Part shown: piece by piece, positions 46,592 through 57,972 of the stretch
Numbering within the stretch: position 1 is the stretch's first letter
How the letters are laid out: every line of letters begins with the position of its first letter
DNA from: Cladobotryum mycophilum
Lineage: Eukaryota > Ascomycota > Sordariomycetes > Hypocreales > Hypocreaceae
NCBI GenBank assembly: GCA_036429605.1
Contig: JAVFKD010000016.1
Coordinates: 2,046,001-2,110,000, forward strand
Direction: 5' to 3'
Length of the DNA stretch: 64,000 bases
Notes under the pieces: model-generated
Told to the model about the DNA's origin: nothing
Seen by the model: the letters and a program-made list of their open reading frames with translations, nothing else
The model's database searches: none
Position numbers and translations under genes: made by a program

Positions 46592-47901
46592 AGAGAGTGG
46601 CTAGTATCGTGGTATCTAGAATACGTATCAAGGATGCGGGATCGCAGTGTCAGAGGAGTATGGCGAACTTCAGCTGTGAGTTTAGTGCGTAGGTATGCAA
46701 ATGAGATTTAACATTCATACCTACCCGTACCCGGGCAGAATCTGAGAAAAGCAGGTTCAGCTAAGAGAGCCACATATGGAAGGGACAATCCCACCCTTGC
46801 TCTACCTTCTTGGTCTCTCTACTCAACCCGCCTTAAGTGCGATTGATAACTCAGTGGAGTCTTTATCCAATGTGTAATCCGAACCCTCCTAATCGAGAGG
46901 AAAAAGTACATCATTTGCTTTTTATACTGTTTTTGCCCCCTCTTAGGAAAGAGGTAAGAAGACCTATCATTTGTTTTTATAGTATCTTTATTCTACTATC
47001 CATGTTTGGCATAACTTCCATCCTATTTAAAGTCTTCATCTTTAAATCCCATCCATTAGATCGGGATTTCAGCCTGCTTCAAAAACTCCATCGTGATAGT
47101 GAGCTTGACAGCCTATCTGGCCATTGTTCATAGACGCCACTTTGGTATTACCATTACTGTTATCCCCTCTGATTGGGTCATTTAGATACATTTCAAATAA
47201 AAATTGACGAGCTTGGCTAGCTGGCAAAGTTCTCAGTGTTGATCTCCAATATCATCCAACAATCGGATACAACGATCACCAGTATTGAGCAGTGTTCACA
47301 TGTGTGAACACGGGATTCAGGTTCTACTGCTCGTTTGTAACAAAGACCAGCATCGTGACTATACGAAGACAAGTCTGAAACCTCCTGTGGACGCACTTTT
47401 AAGATAAAGACTATGTCTAGATCCGTCAAGAGAACGGTTAACGCTGTCGGATTAAGCTTGAAATTTTTGGACACGACGATCGCCTGAATCATACATCGTC
47501 AGTGCTAGCTTCGAATAGAAGTCATCGGGGGGCTCTCTCACCTTGTTGATAGCCAGTCGAGATCATCAAGTGATAATTTATATCTTATTCAGACCTTAGG
47601 CGTTTCTCGAGGTTGTCGAAGGGAGAAGATTTGGCTGACTCACACGCCCTCTGATTTGTTGAGTTGGAATGATTCAACGCACCCTGAATATCCAGAAAAA
47701 ATATACACAGAACATAGTGGTTATGATGAATATCGATCGTAAGACAATGAGTTGGGAATCAAATGAGTCTCTGCCACCTCTATAACAACGCCGGTACACC
47801 AGTCCGAGATATTTTTTTATATCCTAAATCCCCTCTCCCTCCTCTTTTAGAATTGGCCTCTCAAAATGTACTGTGGTGAGACATATGATGCGTTAATGCC
47901 A
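46592..47901. other. Intergenic, with a diverged tandem duplication and one possible exon
   Basis: 1.3 kb of AT-richer DNA. It holds a 54-nt tandem duplication (46884-46991). A minus-strand open frame (47217-47492) is preceded by an acceptor-like CAG, but I could not build a gene from it. Confidence 0.45.
46884..46991. repeat. Diverged 54-nt tandem duplication
   Basis: Unit A begins CCCTCCTAATCGAGAGG at 46884 and unit B begins CCCTCTTAGGAAAGAGG at 46938. Both continue into ATCATTTG and TTTTTATA blocks with a 2-nt gap. Roughly three quarters of positions agree by eye. Confidence 0.5.
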
Positions 47902-48591
47902 TCATGTGCTCTGCAATGACGGAAGCAAAGGTTGCTTTGTCTTGGGGTCTTTCAACGCCCTCAAAGCTTCTTCAAGGGAGTCGAATCGTTGTCGTTGTCT
48001 ATCTTCCGCCTCTGCTAGCTCATCCTCCCTTTTTTGGAGTTCCTCAAATCTCTTGTTAAGCTCGTCTATGCGTTCCTTGTTGATGTCAGGTTTCTGCGAC
48101 GATTTCCAGTATTCGTAAACGATCAGAGCGCCAGCTACACCGAGAATGAAGGTGTCACCAGCAACATCAGCGAAAAGATCGACTGCTTTGGCCTCGGGGA
48201 GTGCGCGGAACTTTCGCTTCCACACACTAACTGGCTTGGCTTGAGCTGAGCCATCTTTGCTTTTAGCTCTCGCCTCGTCGTCACGCTTCGTCTGCTCTTC
48301 TGTCTTGACCGTCGGAGCTTCAGCCTTTTCCTTTGCCCTCCTTTCTGCCTCGGGGTCTCGTAAAAGAGTGACCTGCAGCCTCATATTCAGTTGGTGGATG
48401 GCCTGGCCGTATCTCGCGGCGAGAGCTCGGAATCGAGGATGGTCGTGCGCCTGCAACTTGATGCGATTCTAGACATTGCTCGATTAGCAGCGCATTTGAA
48501 AACGACAAATGGGGGGATTTCATACCGCGCCATATTTGGAAACGTGTCGGACGAAGAGAGCGGCAAGCTTGAACAGAGGGAGGGGCACCAT
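47902..48591 (-). CDS. OPA3: OPA3-like mitochondrial protein
   Basis: Homologue of the optic atrophy 3 protein, a mitochondrial membrane protein affecting morphology and lipid handling. Two exons, 48526-48591 and 47902-48468, 210 aa. The family start MVPLPLFKLAALFVRHVSKY is in exon 1 and continues over the intron as GA|NRIKLQAHDHPRFR. The OPA3 core includes YGQAIHQLNMRLQ, then a charged insert (~50-85), then AVDLFADVAGDTFILGVAGALIVYEYW with a transmembrane-like stretch, and a C-terminal coiled coil (~155-195, ERIDELNKRFEELQKREDEL). Donor GTATGA, acceptor CTAG. It is divergent from the polo kinase gene. Confidence 0.93.
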
Positions 48592-49686
48592 GATGCCGGT
48601 CGCGGGAGTGCTCCGTAGTGGGGAGAATTGCTCTCTTGTTTCTCGAGTCCCCTCGATCAATTCGATATCTCACTCGTCGTTTTGGTTTTACGTCACAAAA
48701 GACTGAAGCCTAAAGGTATGCTGGGCATGGCATTTCCCACAATTGCGGATATTGATAGTACGGTCGGGCGCCGATTCGATATCGATAAATGACCCTCATT
48801 TCGGCGGATCTCGCGATGTTCCGGTGTCCGTTGTTGGTCTCCGCCGTTACTTCCGGCCGATGATGTGCCTGAGAATGAGCTGGAATTAATGGGAACCGAG
48901 GCTGCCGTCCTATTGTGACTGGTCCAGCGAGTATAGGGCTCAAACAACTAACTATAGTGGCGGTTTAGTGGACAGCTACGCCCTAAAGGATGGTGGCTAG
49001 AACCATCTTACAGTGGACTGCCCTTCTGGGCTCTCTTATTGTGGGGACCAAGGCCTAAAGAGGCCACTGATGGCCACTCGTATTCCCTCAACTCGTACCC
49101 TATTGTAGCGGTGTGACCCGCGTGGTACAATGTCGTTGCCAACAGCAACGGGAGCAGCACCGCAAAGTACACAAACCAGAGTGCCAACGGCAACGCCTGC
49201 TGCTCTATGCCCCATGAAGCTCCATCGAAGTCACGCCTCACTGACTTCAAACTCTTTCGCTCCACCAAAACCTCACTCTCGGCCGGGCAGCCGTTTCGCA
49301 TCCATCCAGCATTTCTTAATGTCTTTCTCAGTCTGAGGGCTATTGAAGCAACGACCAATAGAACAACAGCAAGTGTGCTGTTTTTCCCGCTCAAACCCGG
49401 ATGCCACATCTGGCAGATCTGTACGTGTTTTCTCTCATTTTTTACATCGACGTTTATTGTTTTCAGATTTCCCTCACCAGCTTCTTATCGTACTGCTTAC
49501 TACACACCCATTGCACCAAAAAAGAAAATCACGTTATCATATCGCATCTCTTCTAATCACAACCTTGATAGGCTCGTCACATCGAACTCAAAAGGCGGCA
49601 GCTAAGCATCGCAGCTTGCTTCATTCTCCATCCTCACATTCATCTGCCCGACCGATCCCGCACTGCTGTTGGCTTCTTCGAATACA
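48592..49686. other. Divergent promoter region OPA3 / polo kinase
   Basis: 1.1 kb between divergent genes. A 133-codon minus-strand frame (49008-49409) inside it is listed separately. The last 280 bp are the C/T-rich kinase leader. Confidence 0.5.
49008..49409 (-). CDS. Possible small membrane protein, 133 aa (uncertain)
   Basis: I do not recognise it. It has an ATG start and two hydrophobic stretches (residues ~11-27, STLAVVLLVVASIALRL, and ~74-96, ALPLALWFVYFAVLLPLLLA) separated by a charged segment. This would fit a two-pass membrane protein. Against it: no known family, no splice signals needed or seen, mixed codon use, and a position inside a promoter region. An acceptor-like CCAG just before the ATG leaves room for an upstream exon. 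Confidence 0.3.
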   Translation of the reverse strand: MWHPGLSGKNSTLAVVLLVVASIALRLRKTLRNAGWMRNGCPAESEVLVERKSLKSVRRDFDGASWGIEQQALPLALWFVYFAVLLPLLLATTLYHAGHTATIGYELREYEWPSVASLGLGPHNKRAQKGSPL

Positions 49687-52600
49687 ATGGCACACAGGTT
49701 AGCTACCAGGGGCGCCGTCGACATGGAGGCTTTGTCCCCTAGGGATGTCAATGCCCAGCGAATGCCCAAGGCAACAGAGGTGAAGACCAAGACGGCAGCG
49801 CAGTTAAAAGCCGTAAAGGACAAGGAGCATCCGCCGCCCCCTCCTCCGGAAATCACTGAGCCGCGAAGCTCTGACCGACCCGATGGCGCTGTCTATCAGG
49901 TTGGCAAACTGCTGGGCAAGGGAGGATTCGCCATTTGCTATAGTGGTGTGTTGCAATCAACGGGGCGGAAGTATGCCCTCAAGATCGTCAAGAGTTCGAT
50001 GCCTTCCAAGATGGAACAAAAAGTCAGTAACAAAACTATAGCCACATTGGACCCTACTCACAATCATGTCAGTTTCAAACCGAACTTCAGATTCACTCCA
50101 AGATGAGGCAAAAGAATATTGTTCAATTCCTGAGGGCTTTTTCGTTTGATAATTGCACTTTTCTTGTTCTCGAATTATGCCCCAATGGATCCTTGATGGA
50201 TATGGTCAAGCGTCGAAAGGGCATAACGGAGCCCGAAGTTCGTTTCTACTCGGTCCAAATCGCCGGCGCTATCAAGTACATGCACGACAAGGGGATCATC
50301 CACCGAGATTTGAAAATGGGCAACATCTTCCTCGACTCTCGCATGAATGCCAAGATTGGAGATTTTGGTCTTGCTGCTTTGCTGGTGACTGGTAGGGAAA
50401 TGCAAACCATCCGTCGAACGACTTTATGTGGTACTCCAAACTACATTGCTCCTGAAATCCTGGAAAAGGGAAAGAAAGGCCATGACCACATGGTTGACAT
50501 TTGGAGCTTGGGTATCATCATGTTCGCCATGTTTACTTCGAAGCCCCCATTTCAGTCCTCAACCACGGATGAGATTTATCGACGTGCCCGGGAACGAGAC
50601 TACGAATGGCCAAATCCCGAAACCTCCCAGAAATACGTTAGCCAGGAGGCTAAGGACCTGGTGGCCAGCATGCTTGAGGACGCGGATCAGCGCCCAGATC
50701 CAGATATGATTGTTCAGCATTCCTTCTTCACCTCGGGTTACATGCCAGCAAATGCTGAAATTACTTCGCGGCTACGTGAGGTGCCCCCTGAAGCACAGGA
50801 ATTCTATGCCACCCAAATAAGCACCTCGCTGCAGGCACAGTCATACCGGAATCTCAAGGACCTCTGCCTAGAGTGTGGCGTTGGCCCATGGAGCACTGAC
50901 AAGGTCGCTCACTCACAGATTTGGAAAGAAATGGCTGCCGAAGAAAAAGCCGGGTTGACGCCCTTGATCCCATTAGCAGACAACATCGTTTATAGACCGT
51001 TTGATGATTGGGTTAGGGAGCGACAGCAGAGTCGCGCAAAATATGCATCTTCACTAGCATCACGGTCTGTTGATAACTCCGAGGACCCCTTGTCTTCATC
51101 AAAGGCCCCAACTGGTCTTCTCAGACAACCACCCCAAAGTTTCGCAGCTCAGCAACGAGCTCAGGGTAGACCAATTACCGTTTCTATTCCTTCGAGACCT
51201 AAGCCTACTACTGAGTCAACTTCATCAATGTCTCAGAGCAGTCGAGTTCGAACCAATCAAGATGTCAGTCGTGAAGTAACGAAGGAGATCTCTGAATCTT
51301 CCTCCAGAACCGCGCGTACATCGTCTAGAACCCAGCTTCCGGCCACTCGATCAGCACCAAATATCCCACTAGCAGAGAGAGCGGCAAGCATGACCTCGGC
51401 TCTGGCAACTTCGCACAAAAGACAAAACTCGGAATCAATCCGCCCGGCCACACTATTCAGTCCGTCTGAGCAGCTTGCGGACGTATCAGGGACAAAACCA
51501 GATGATATTCTTGAGCAGTTATGCCAACTTCAAGCAGAATTGGAGAGGGCTTTAAATTCTCGTACTATGGCCATTATCTCCTCCAAGACGGTCGCGCCAC
51601 CTCATCCACATATCGTAGTTAAGTGGGTTGACTATACCAACAAGTTTGGTCTCGGGTACATCCTGAATGATGGTAGCGTCGGGTGCATCTTGCGCGACAT
51701 TCCCACAACAGAAGGCAGCAAAACTGCCTTGCTGCCTCCAGCTGGTGTATTCATCCGTAATGCAGAGAAGCATATCCTTCGACGACAAGATGATTCCTAC
51801 GTGGACAGACACCAGCCAATCCCAATGACAGAGTCAATTAAATTCTTCGAGAACAATGGCGAGTCTGGTTTGTCAGAAGTGCTTGTCTCTCCCGACCAAT
51901 TCCGGGTTTCTATCAATGAGGATGGTACAGCCGGTAAGATGAACCCCGGAAAGGACATCTACCAACACCGAAAAAGGGAGAGAATCATTCTGTGGAAAAA
52001 GTTCGCCAACTACATGATTGCGTATGGTAGAGATGAAGCTACTGAAGACACCGAGCTTGAGGGAGCATTATCTCCTGGGGAAAAGGGAACTCCGGCAGAA
52101 CTAGTGACGTTCTATCAACGATTCGGAGATGTTGGCTGCTGGGTTTTCTGCGATGGACATCTTCAGGTAAGAATATTCCCAATGTTTCGGTTTAGTCATA
52201 GCATACTAACACTTTATAAAAGTTCAACTTCCCCGACCATACCAAGATTGTTCTTGACGCAACCGGGACGTGGTGCCATTTCTGGCATCTTCCACAAGAG
52301 GCAGCGGAAAGACTCGCCAACACAGGTAGCATAGGAGCTACTGCGTTGGACGACCGTGCTACTCTATCGTACCCTCTGCAGACTCTACTAAACTTCCAAG
52401 CAAAATCTGCGACTTCCCGCACTACACGCACCGCCACCACCGCAAGGAGGCGACCTGAAATCGACCCCGAGTTGCAAGGTATTCCAGTTGCCAATGACTT
52501 CCGCCGAAAGATTGAGTTCATCAAGAATGTGGTGAAGGAGTGGGTAGCGAATGAGGGTCTCGGAAACAGCTCCATGAGCAGAGAATCACGCCTGCGGTGG

Positions 52601-52753
52601 ACTGGTTTCCGTGAGACAATCAGCACAACTTCGCCTCAGAAACACGTCTGGGTCACCATTGGAGCTCGATGGGGCGACCAACGGATATCCACATATGTTG
52701 ATCCTCTCAAGCCATGGGAGCTTGGTGAAGAGGTAGAAAACTCCAGAAAGTAA
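49687..52753 (+). CDS. Polo-like kinase (Cdc5/PlkA type)
   Basis: Mitotic serine/threonine kinase that acts at spindle poles, anaphase and septation. Three exons, 49687-50022, 50073-52166 and 52223-52753, give 986 aa. The kinase domain spans ~70-325: Gly loop GKGGFAICYSG, Lys99, HRDLK (Asp191), DFG (Asp209) and activation-loop RRTTLCGTPNYIAPE, where Thr229 matches PLK1 Thr210. A Ser/Pro-rich linker (~400-590) precedes the polo boxes. Polo box 1 begins VVKWVDYTNKFGLGYILNDG. Polo box 2 includes LVTFYQRFGDVGCWVF and, across intron 2, HLQ|FNFPDHTKIVLD. The C-terminal ~100 residues (FRRKIEFIKNVVKEW ... HVWVTIGARWGDQRIS) form a fungal extension beyond the polo boxes. The position-2 residue of HRDLKMGN is Met where Leu is common. 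Confidence 0.96.
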
Positions 52754-53662
52754 ATAATCTCTGCATGATGGCATCACACGGTTGTTGTTTCTTTAGCGAA
52801 GGCGTACACAAATAGGCTTGGTGGTTTTTCTTCTCTCTACTTTGACTTCCTTTCTTGCGCCGAAAAAAACAGGCGGCATTGATGAGTAAATGATGGCAGT
52901 CATGTAACCGCAGGTGGCTTCATTGCTTGTTTCTCCTTTTTCTCTTTTTCCTCTCGTGGCTGTAATCGGTTGGCCAGGGGCGTTCATGGTGTCGACGGAC
53001 TTGGGCTATGTGTTGAGGATGTTGTTTTTGAACAGGGCGTTTGGACTCTTTGAAATAGAAGAGCGATTTGTGTTAGTGAATGGCTGAATTTACTCAATAC
53101 CCATTTGCATACAGGCTACCGTACGTTGCTGAAGTTGAATCAGCCGTGATACTGTGTATATATATCTCTCTCTTAAAGACTTGGCTCAACAGTATTCAGT
53201 TCCAAGCTCAACGACCTCTCGGAGTTTGTATCATGCCATGCATACTGTTGCTTCACGTTCAGTACCAGACAAGACATCTCATGCTTCTCATCCATAGAGG
53301 TTATTTATTAACGCTTCGAGCTCGGATATAATAGGCGTCGTTAATCTTTAGAAAAAGGCCCAATCAAAGCTATGTACAAAACCAACAAACTATTACTGTA
53401 ACCGACGCCTGCCCGAAATGCTCCATCAACGTTCTATACAGTGATTGTGTGGTCTTCTTTGTGAAAGAATTCACTCACTCTCTCTCTCCCCTTGTATCAG
53501 AATGAGAAAAAAATGTCCGACTAAAACCGAAAGAACAAAGGCGGCAAAGCCCAATCATACCACGCTTCTTATTTTTGCGTTATTCGCCAACATCCCATTA
53601 TTCACATATATCACGCTTCCAACCCTTTTGAAGCCACAGAACTCAATCAAACACCGGTGCGA
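52754..53662. other. Convergent 3' region polo kinase / chitin synthase
   Basis: 0.9 kb between two 3' ends. AT-leaning, no supportable gene. Confidence 0.6.
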
Positions 53663-56600
53663 TCAAGCATCCGAGTAATACTCCTCAGCAGGCGGCATCA
53701 TCCAGTTGCCGTTGCCACCCCCGAAACATTCTCTCTTGAACCCCAGTAAGTGCTCTTAGCACGCTTATCCCTCTCAAATTCAGCCCATCTCTTCATAGTA
53801 ATCTTGCTGCTGTCAAACTCGCCCTTCTGCTCATCGCCGTGACCCTTCGAATCATCGCCGGAAGTCTTTCGGGTTTCACCCCAAGAGAAGTCGTCGAATT
53901 TCCAGAAGGCGTATGCAGGAAGAACAAAATTCCAAATAGGCAAAGAAAGAAGATAGATGAACATCCAGACCACGTACGACCAGGAGTGAGCAGTAACAAT
54001 AATGAGTACACCAGGAAGACCCAAGATAAGACCCAAAAGCACAAGCGGAATAATTTGAGGTGGTTGATGAATGATAGATGTGATAACTGTGCAAATGATT
54101 AGCATTATGTTCAGGGGGAGGGCATAGGACACGGAGTACTACTTACCGACGTAAAAGGTAAACGCAATAGCAGCAGGAAGAACCAAAGTACCGATAAGTT
54201 CAACAAAGACAATAAACTGCATACTGAAGCAGAAGGTACCACATAGATCGCGGACAAGAACAAGTTCCATAAGATTGTGAATGGTGGAGTTAATCCAACG
54301 ACGACGTTGTGAGAGCAAAACCATGAAGCTGTCTGGGACGGTGGTCTTGCAAACAGCCTGAGGAACGAATACCTGCTTTCGCTTGGGGAAAGTTCGCAGC
54401 ATGAGTGTTGTCAGATAACGATCCTCACCAAGGAGATACAAGTTCTTCTCGTGTAACGTCTCAACAACGTTTTCGGAGTAGTGCTCAACAACGTCAGGAT
54501 TGGCCAAGATGGGAACCCAATAGTTCTGGCCTCCCTTCGGTGCCTTGATACGGTACATGCAGAAACATCCAGGTAAGCAGGTAACACCACCAAAGACAGA
54601 CTCAAACGACTTAGCCAGGTGGTGAGAGATGAAGTACTCAAAGACTTGAATGGCAGAAACCCAGCTATCACGCTTGTTGGCGATCTTGGTCTCACCGCAG
54701 AGGCCCATGATATCAGGATCCTTGACCATGGCAGAAACCATGTGGGTAAGACTGTCGGGGAAAACTTTGGTATCGGCGTCAACCATGAGCACTATCTCAT
54801 AGTAGTCAGGGGAAATGCCAGTGACCTTCCATAAACCGTTGAACATTTCGTACTCGAGCTCCGTCATTCGCTCATCGAACATGACTTTCTGAAGGAACGA
54901 CATGAGAATGATCTGACTGTCTCGCTTGCCTCGGTTACCAGGCTTGCCGGACTTCTCTTCGCTAGGAGTACCGCACTTGACAATAGTGATCATGGGGACA
55001 CGCTGCTGTCGATCTGCGGGAATGCGAGACTTGGTGCCATAATCGTAGAATCCGCAGTAAACCTTTGCCATATTGTGTCGCTTCGAGCCACTAGCCACAG
55101 CGACATAGGAGAAAGGCTTGACAAGCTCGCTTGGAATGGAGTGATCCTTCATCATGCTCAAACAAACATCAGGGGTTGATACCGCCTCGCCCTTGCCCTT
55201 GATAATACCGTCGCAAATAACAACGATGACCTTGTGGCTGTTGGGATAGTCGGTCGTGGCGATAGAATCTAGAGTGGTTCGAATACCCTCCGCTCCTTCG
55301 GAATAAGCCGTTACCAAGCACATGGTATGAGCAAGGGGGAATCCAAATGGCATCCAGTCAGACGGGGGCTGAGGCACGACAGCATCGTGAATGAAACCGG
55401 CTGGTCCGGGGCCATCAGATGTAGGTCCACTGCCATAAGGATCAGAACGGAGAAAGCTTGCGCGGCTGTCATTGCCTTGCTTGTAGATGGAACCGTGGGG
55501 CATCAGAGATGTGGAGGCGCCTTGGCTTGCCATGGTTGTGGGAACACGGCGTGAGGCAGAACCTCGATCTGGTCCATACATGCCGGAGAATCGAGACGTG
55601 GTTGGGAGGAAAGATGATCCACGCTTGCTTGATCTATCAGAAGTTGGCACAGTGCTGCCATCGCCAGGGAGTCTAGGTGGAGCACGGTAAATGTCCTCGG
55701 ACCAGTCCTCGATCTGACGATTTCGCTTTCTGCGGTCAGAGCTCTGCGAAGTTTTCTCGGCAGCATAGTGACGACTGATGAACCATTGGAAGACAAGAGC
55801 CAAAGTGAAACGAGCTACAACGACAGACAAAATCAAGACCAACGCGCAATACAGAACAACCTTGGATGCAATGCAGCCAACAGTTTCTGTGTCGACGGAG
55901 CCGACTTTGATAATCTCTTGGAAGCACTGCGCCATCTTTTTGTCTGCCTTGGACTGGAACATGCGGGTAATATCACGGCCACGAATTGCTTGGTTGATGT
56001 CGGAGTCCGGATCTCTGATGTCCTTCCAGCGCTCGGGAATTTGGACTTCACTCTCGTTGAACCAGTTCAAGAGGTTCAAGTCCAAAACGCTACCAGAGTA
56101 GGCGATCAAGTTACGAGAGCTGTTCTTGATGTCATCCCAAGTGAAATAAACATCGGCAGTGCCATGCAAACCAACGTAGAAGGCATTTCGAGCATTCTCA
56201 GTAGTATGGCACCCATAGCCCAGGTAGTAAGGATTGGTAGTGTTTGGGTCCGAGGATCCATCCTGATGGAAGGTGGTGCAGGGGAAGTACCAGGCCAAAT
56301 CACCATCATCATTGGTTGGAACATCGGAATTGTCGGCTGCAGTAATCAAGCCCTTGCAGTGACCGTTGACATTCTGGAAGAGAAAACTGCCATCGTCTCC
56401 GCTGTGCTTCTCGGGAAGATCATACAGCACGTTAGCTCCGAGACCATTCCCGTTCAAAGGGATACCCTGAGCAGGCGGGTGGTGGGAGCCAGACAAATCA
56501 TAAGCGACTCCATGGAAAATCATGAAACCACCAGTGACTTCGTTAACACGGAGTCTAAGAGGTGGTGAGCTGCAAACCGCCGCAGTGAAACCAAATGTTA

Positions 56601-57384
56601 GGAAACCGACAACAGCCATGATACAGAGGATAATGCTGATCAAGCCCATCTTTTCTCTCCACGCTCGTCTCTGCGCCCTCGTAGGCCAACCACAACATTT
56701 CAGAAAGAAATCAGGACACCAGAACGTGACGATGGCGCAGTAGACGTTCCAAAAGCTAGGTGGTCGAATCGCATCCTCGGCAATCTTGTTCTTTCGCTTC
56801 GAGTTTCGTCGACCGTCTTTTGTGATTTTTCCCGATGGTCGACGCGTCTGGGTCTTGACGATGGCAGTCTTCTTCTCTTGCTCGGTGCTTGTGGTTCGAC
56901 TCCGTGTTCCGCGGGGAGGTGAGTTGGTGGAAACGGTGGCATCCTCATTGCCAAAAGAGCCGCCAGATCGGTCCGTGGATGTCGTTACGTTCTCGAGCAA
57001 TGGATCGTTGCCTGTAGAAGAAGGCAAAACATTCATGTTGGCGGCATGGCGATGGTAGTGGTAGTTCCGGTGGTCCTTGTCAATTCGATTTCTCTCAGGT
57101 CTGATGAGACTCCTCTTCCGGCCAAAGGGATCGGGGGTAGTCCTAGATTGAGGTGGTGGTGAGGTCGGTGACAGAGGCATGTTCTCTGTATTCGTATTAG
57201 GGTTGGATATTGTCTCTGCGTAAGAAGAGACGGATTTCCCACGTTGATGTTGTCCACTTGGTAGAGTAGATTCATAAACATTGGCCTCGATGTCTACCGG
57301 GCGCGTACGCCGCGATGGCGAATTTCGGTAGCTGCTTCGCCGGTCGTAGCCGGGATTGGCCCCAGGCCTCTCGGGGAGAGACAT
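53663..57384 (-). CDS. Class IV chitin synthase, with a probable frameshift near the C terminus
   Basis: Processive family 2 glycosyltransferase that makes wall chitin from UDP-GlcNAc at the plasma membrane. Exons 54147-57384 and 53698-54086 as read (1208 aa). The N-terminal ~190 residues are disordered and basic. Transmembrane segments lie at ~205-265, with further helices at ~510-535. The catalytic region includes MVDADTKV, LGEDRYLTTL and the QRRRW motif near residue 1030. C-terminal membrane helices follow (HQPPQIIPLVLLGLILGLPG, YVVWMFIYLLSLPIWNFVLP). No myosin head, so class IV (ChsD/CHS3-like) rather than V/VII. As read, the chain ends ENVSGVATATG at 53698. One extra base at the C5 run (53718-53722) would continue in the other frame to NWMMPPAEEYYSDA and a stop at 53663, a more family-like end. 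Confidence 0.95.
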
Positions 57385-57387
57385 GGT

Positions 57388-57645
57388 CTAGAAAGTAGAT
57401 GTGTTAGTGACACTGATTTAGAGTTTCTTGGGAGAGGCAGAAGGCTGTTGGATGGTGTTGTTGAAGTGCATGCTGGTTTGCGCTGAGCCAAATGCAACGC
57501 CACTCGGGCCAAGGGGGTAGAGGTAGGTTTGAAGTGGTTAATTTACAATCATCACACTCTCTGCAGACGAAACAATATGCAGTGAATGTGAATGGATGAG
57601 TGAACGAGGGTGTATTGTTTACATGAAGTGGGCTGCAATACTTAC
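57388..57645 (-). other. Probable 5' UTR intron of the chitin synthase gene
   Basis: On the minus strand a GTAAGT donor (G at 57645) and a CACTAACAC branch-like site with a TTTCTAG acceptor (G at 57388) sit three bases before the ATG at 57384. Confidence 0.5.
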
Positions 57646-57952
57646 TGGCTGCAATGTTGTCTGCACTGCACACGCAACACCTTGAACGTTGACAACAGAT
57701 GCTTGTTATGGATTGGCAGAAGGATGGGTTGTTTGGGAGATGACCGCTGAAGCTGGCCAAACAGAAGGCACAGCCTCCAGAGAGTGGAGAAAATAACGTG
57801 CCACCACACCAACAACCGCTAACGCAGGCTTACGCTTCTCGCTAATTATAACGACTGGCTAGACTGCAAGTAAAGTGCTCTCTTTGTCTGTCCTCGTTCA
57901 GCGCGTGCGCAAGAAAGGATGTCGCAGCTGAGATGCAAAATCTCGATCGATC

Positions 57953-57972
57953 AGAGAGAGAGAGAGAGAGAG
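57953..57972. repeat. (AG)10 microsatellite
   Basis: Ten perfect AG units upstream of the chitin synthase gene. Confidence 0.95.

Noticed and set aside
55768..56568. 266-codon plus-strand frame
   Set aside because: Antisense to the chitin synthase coding exon.
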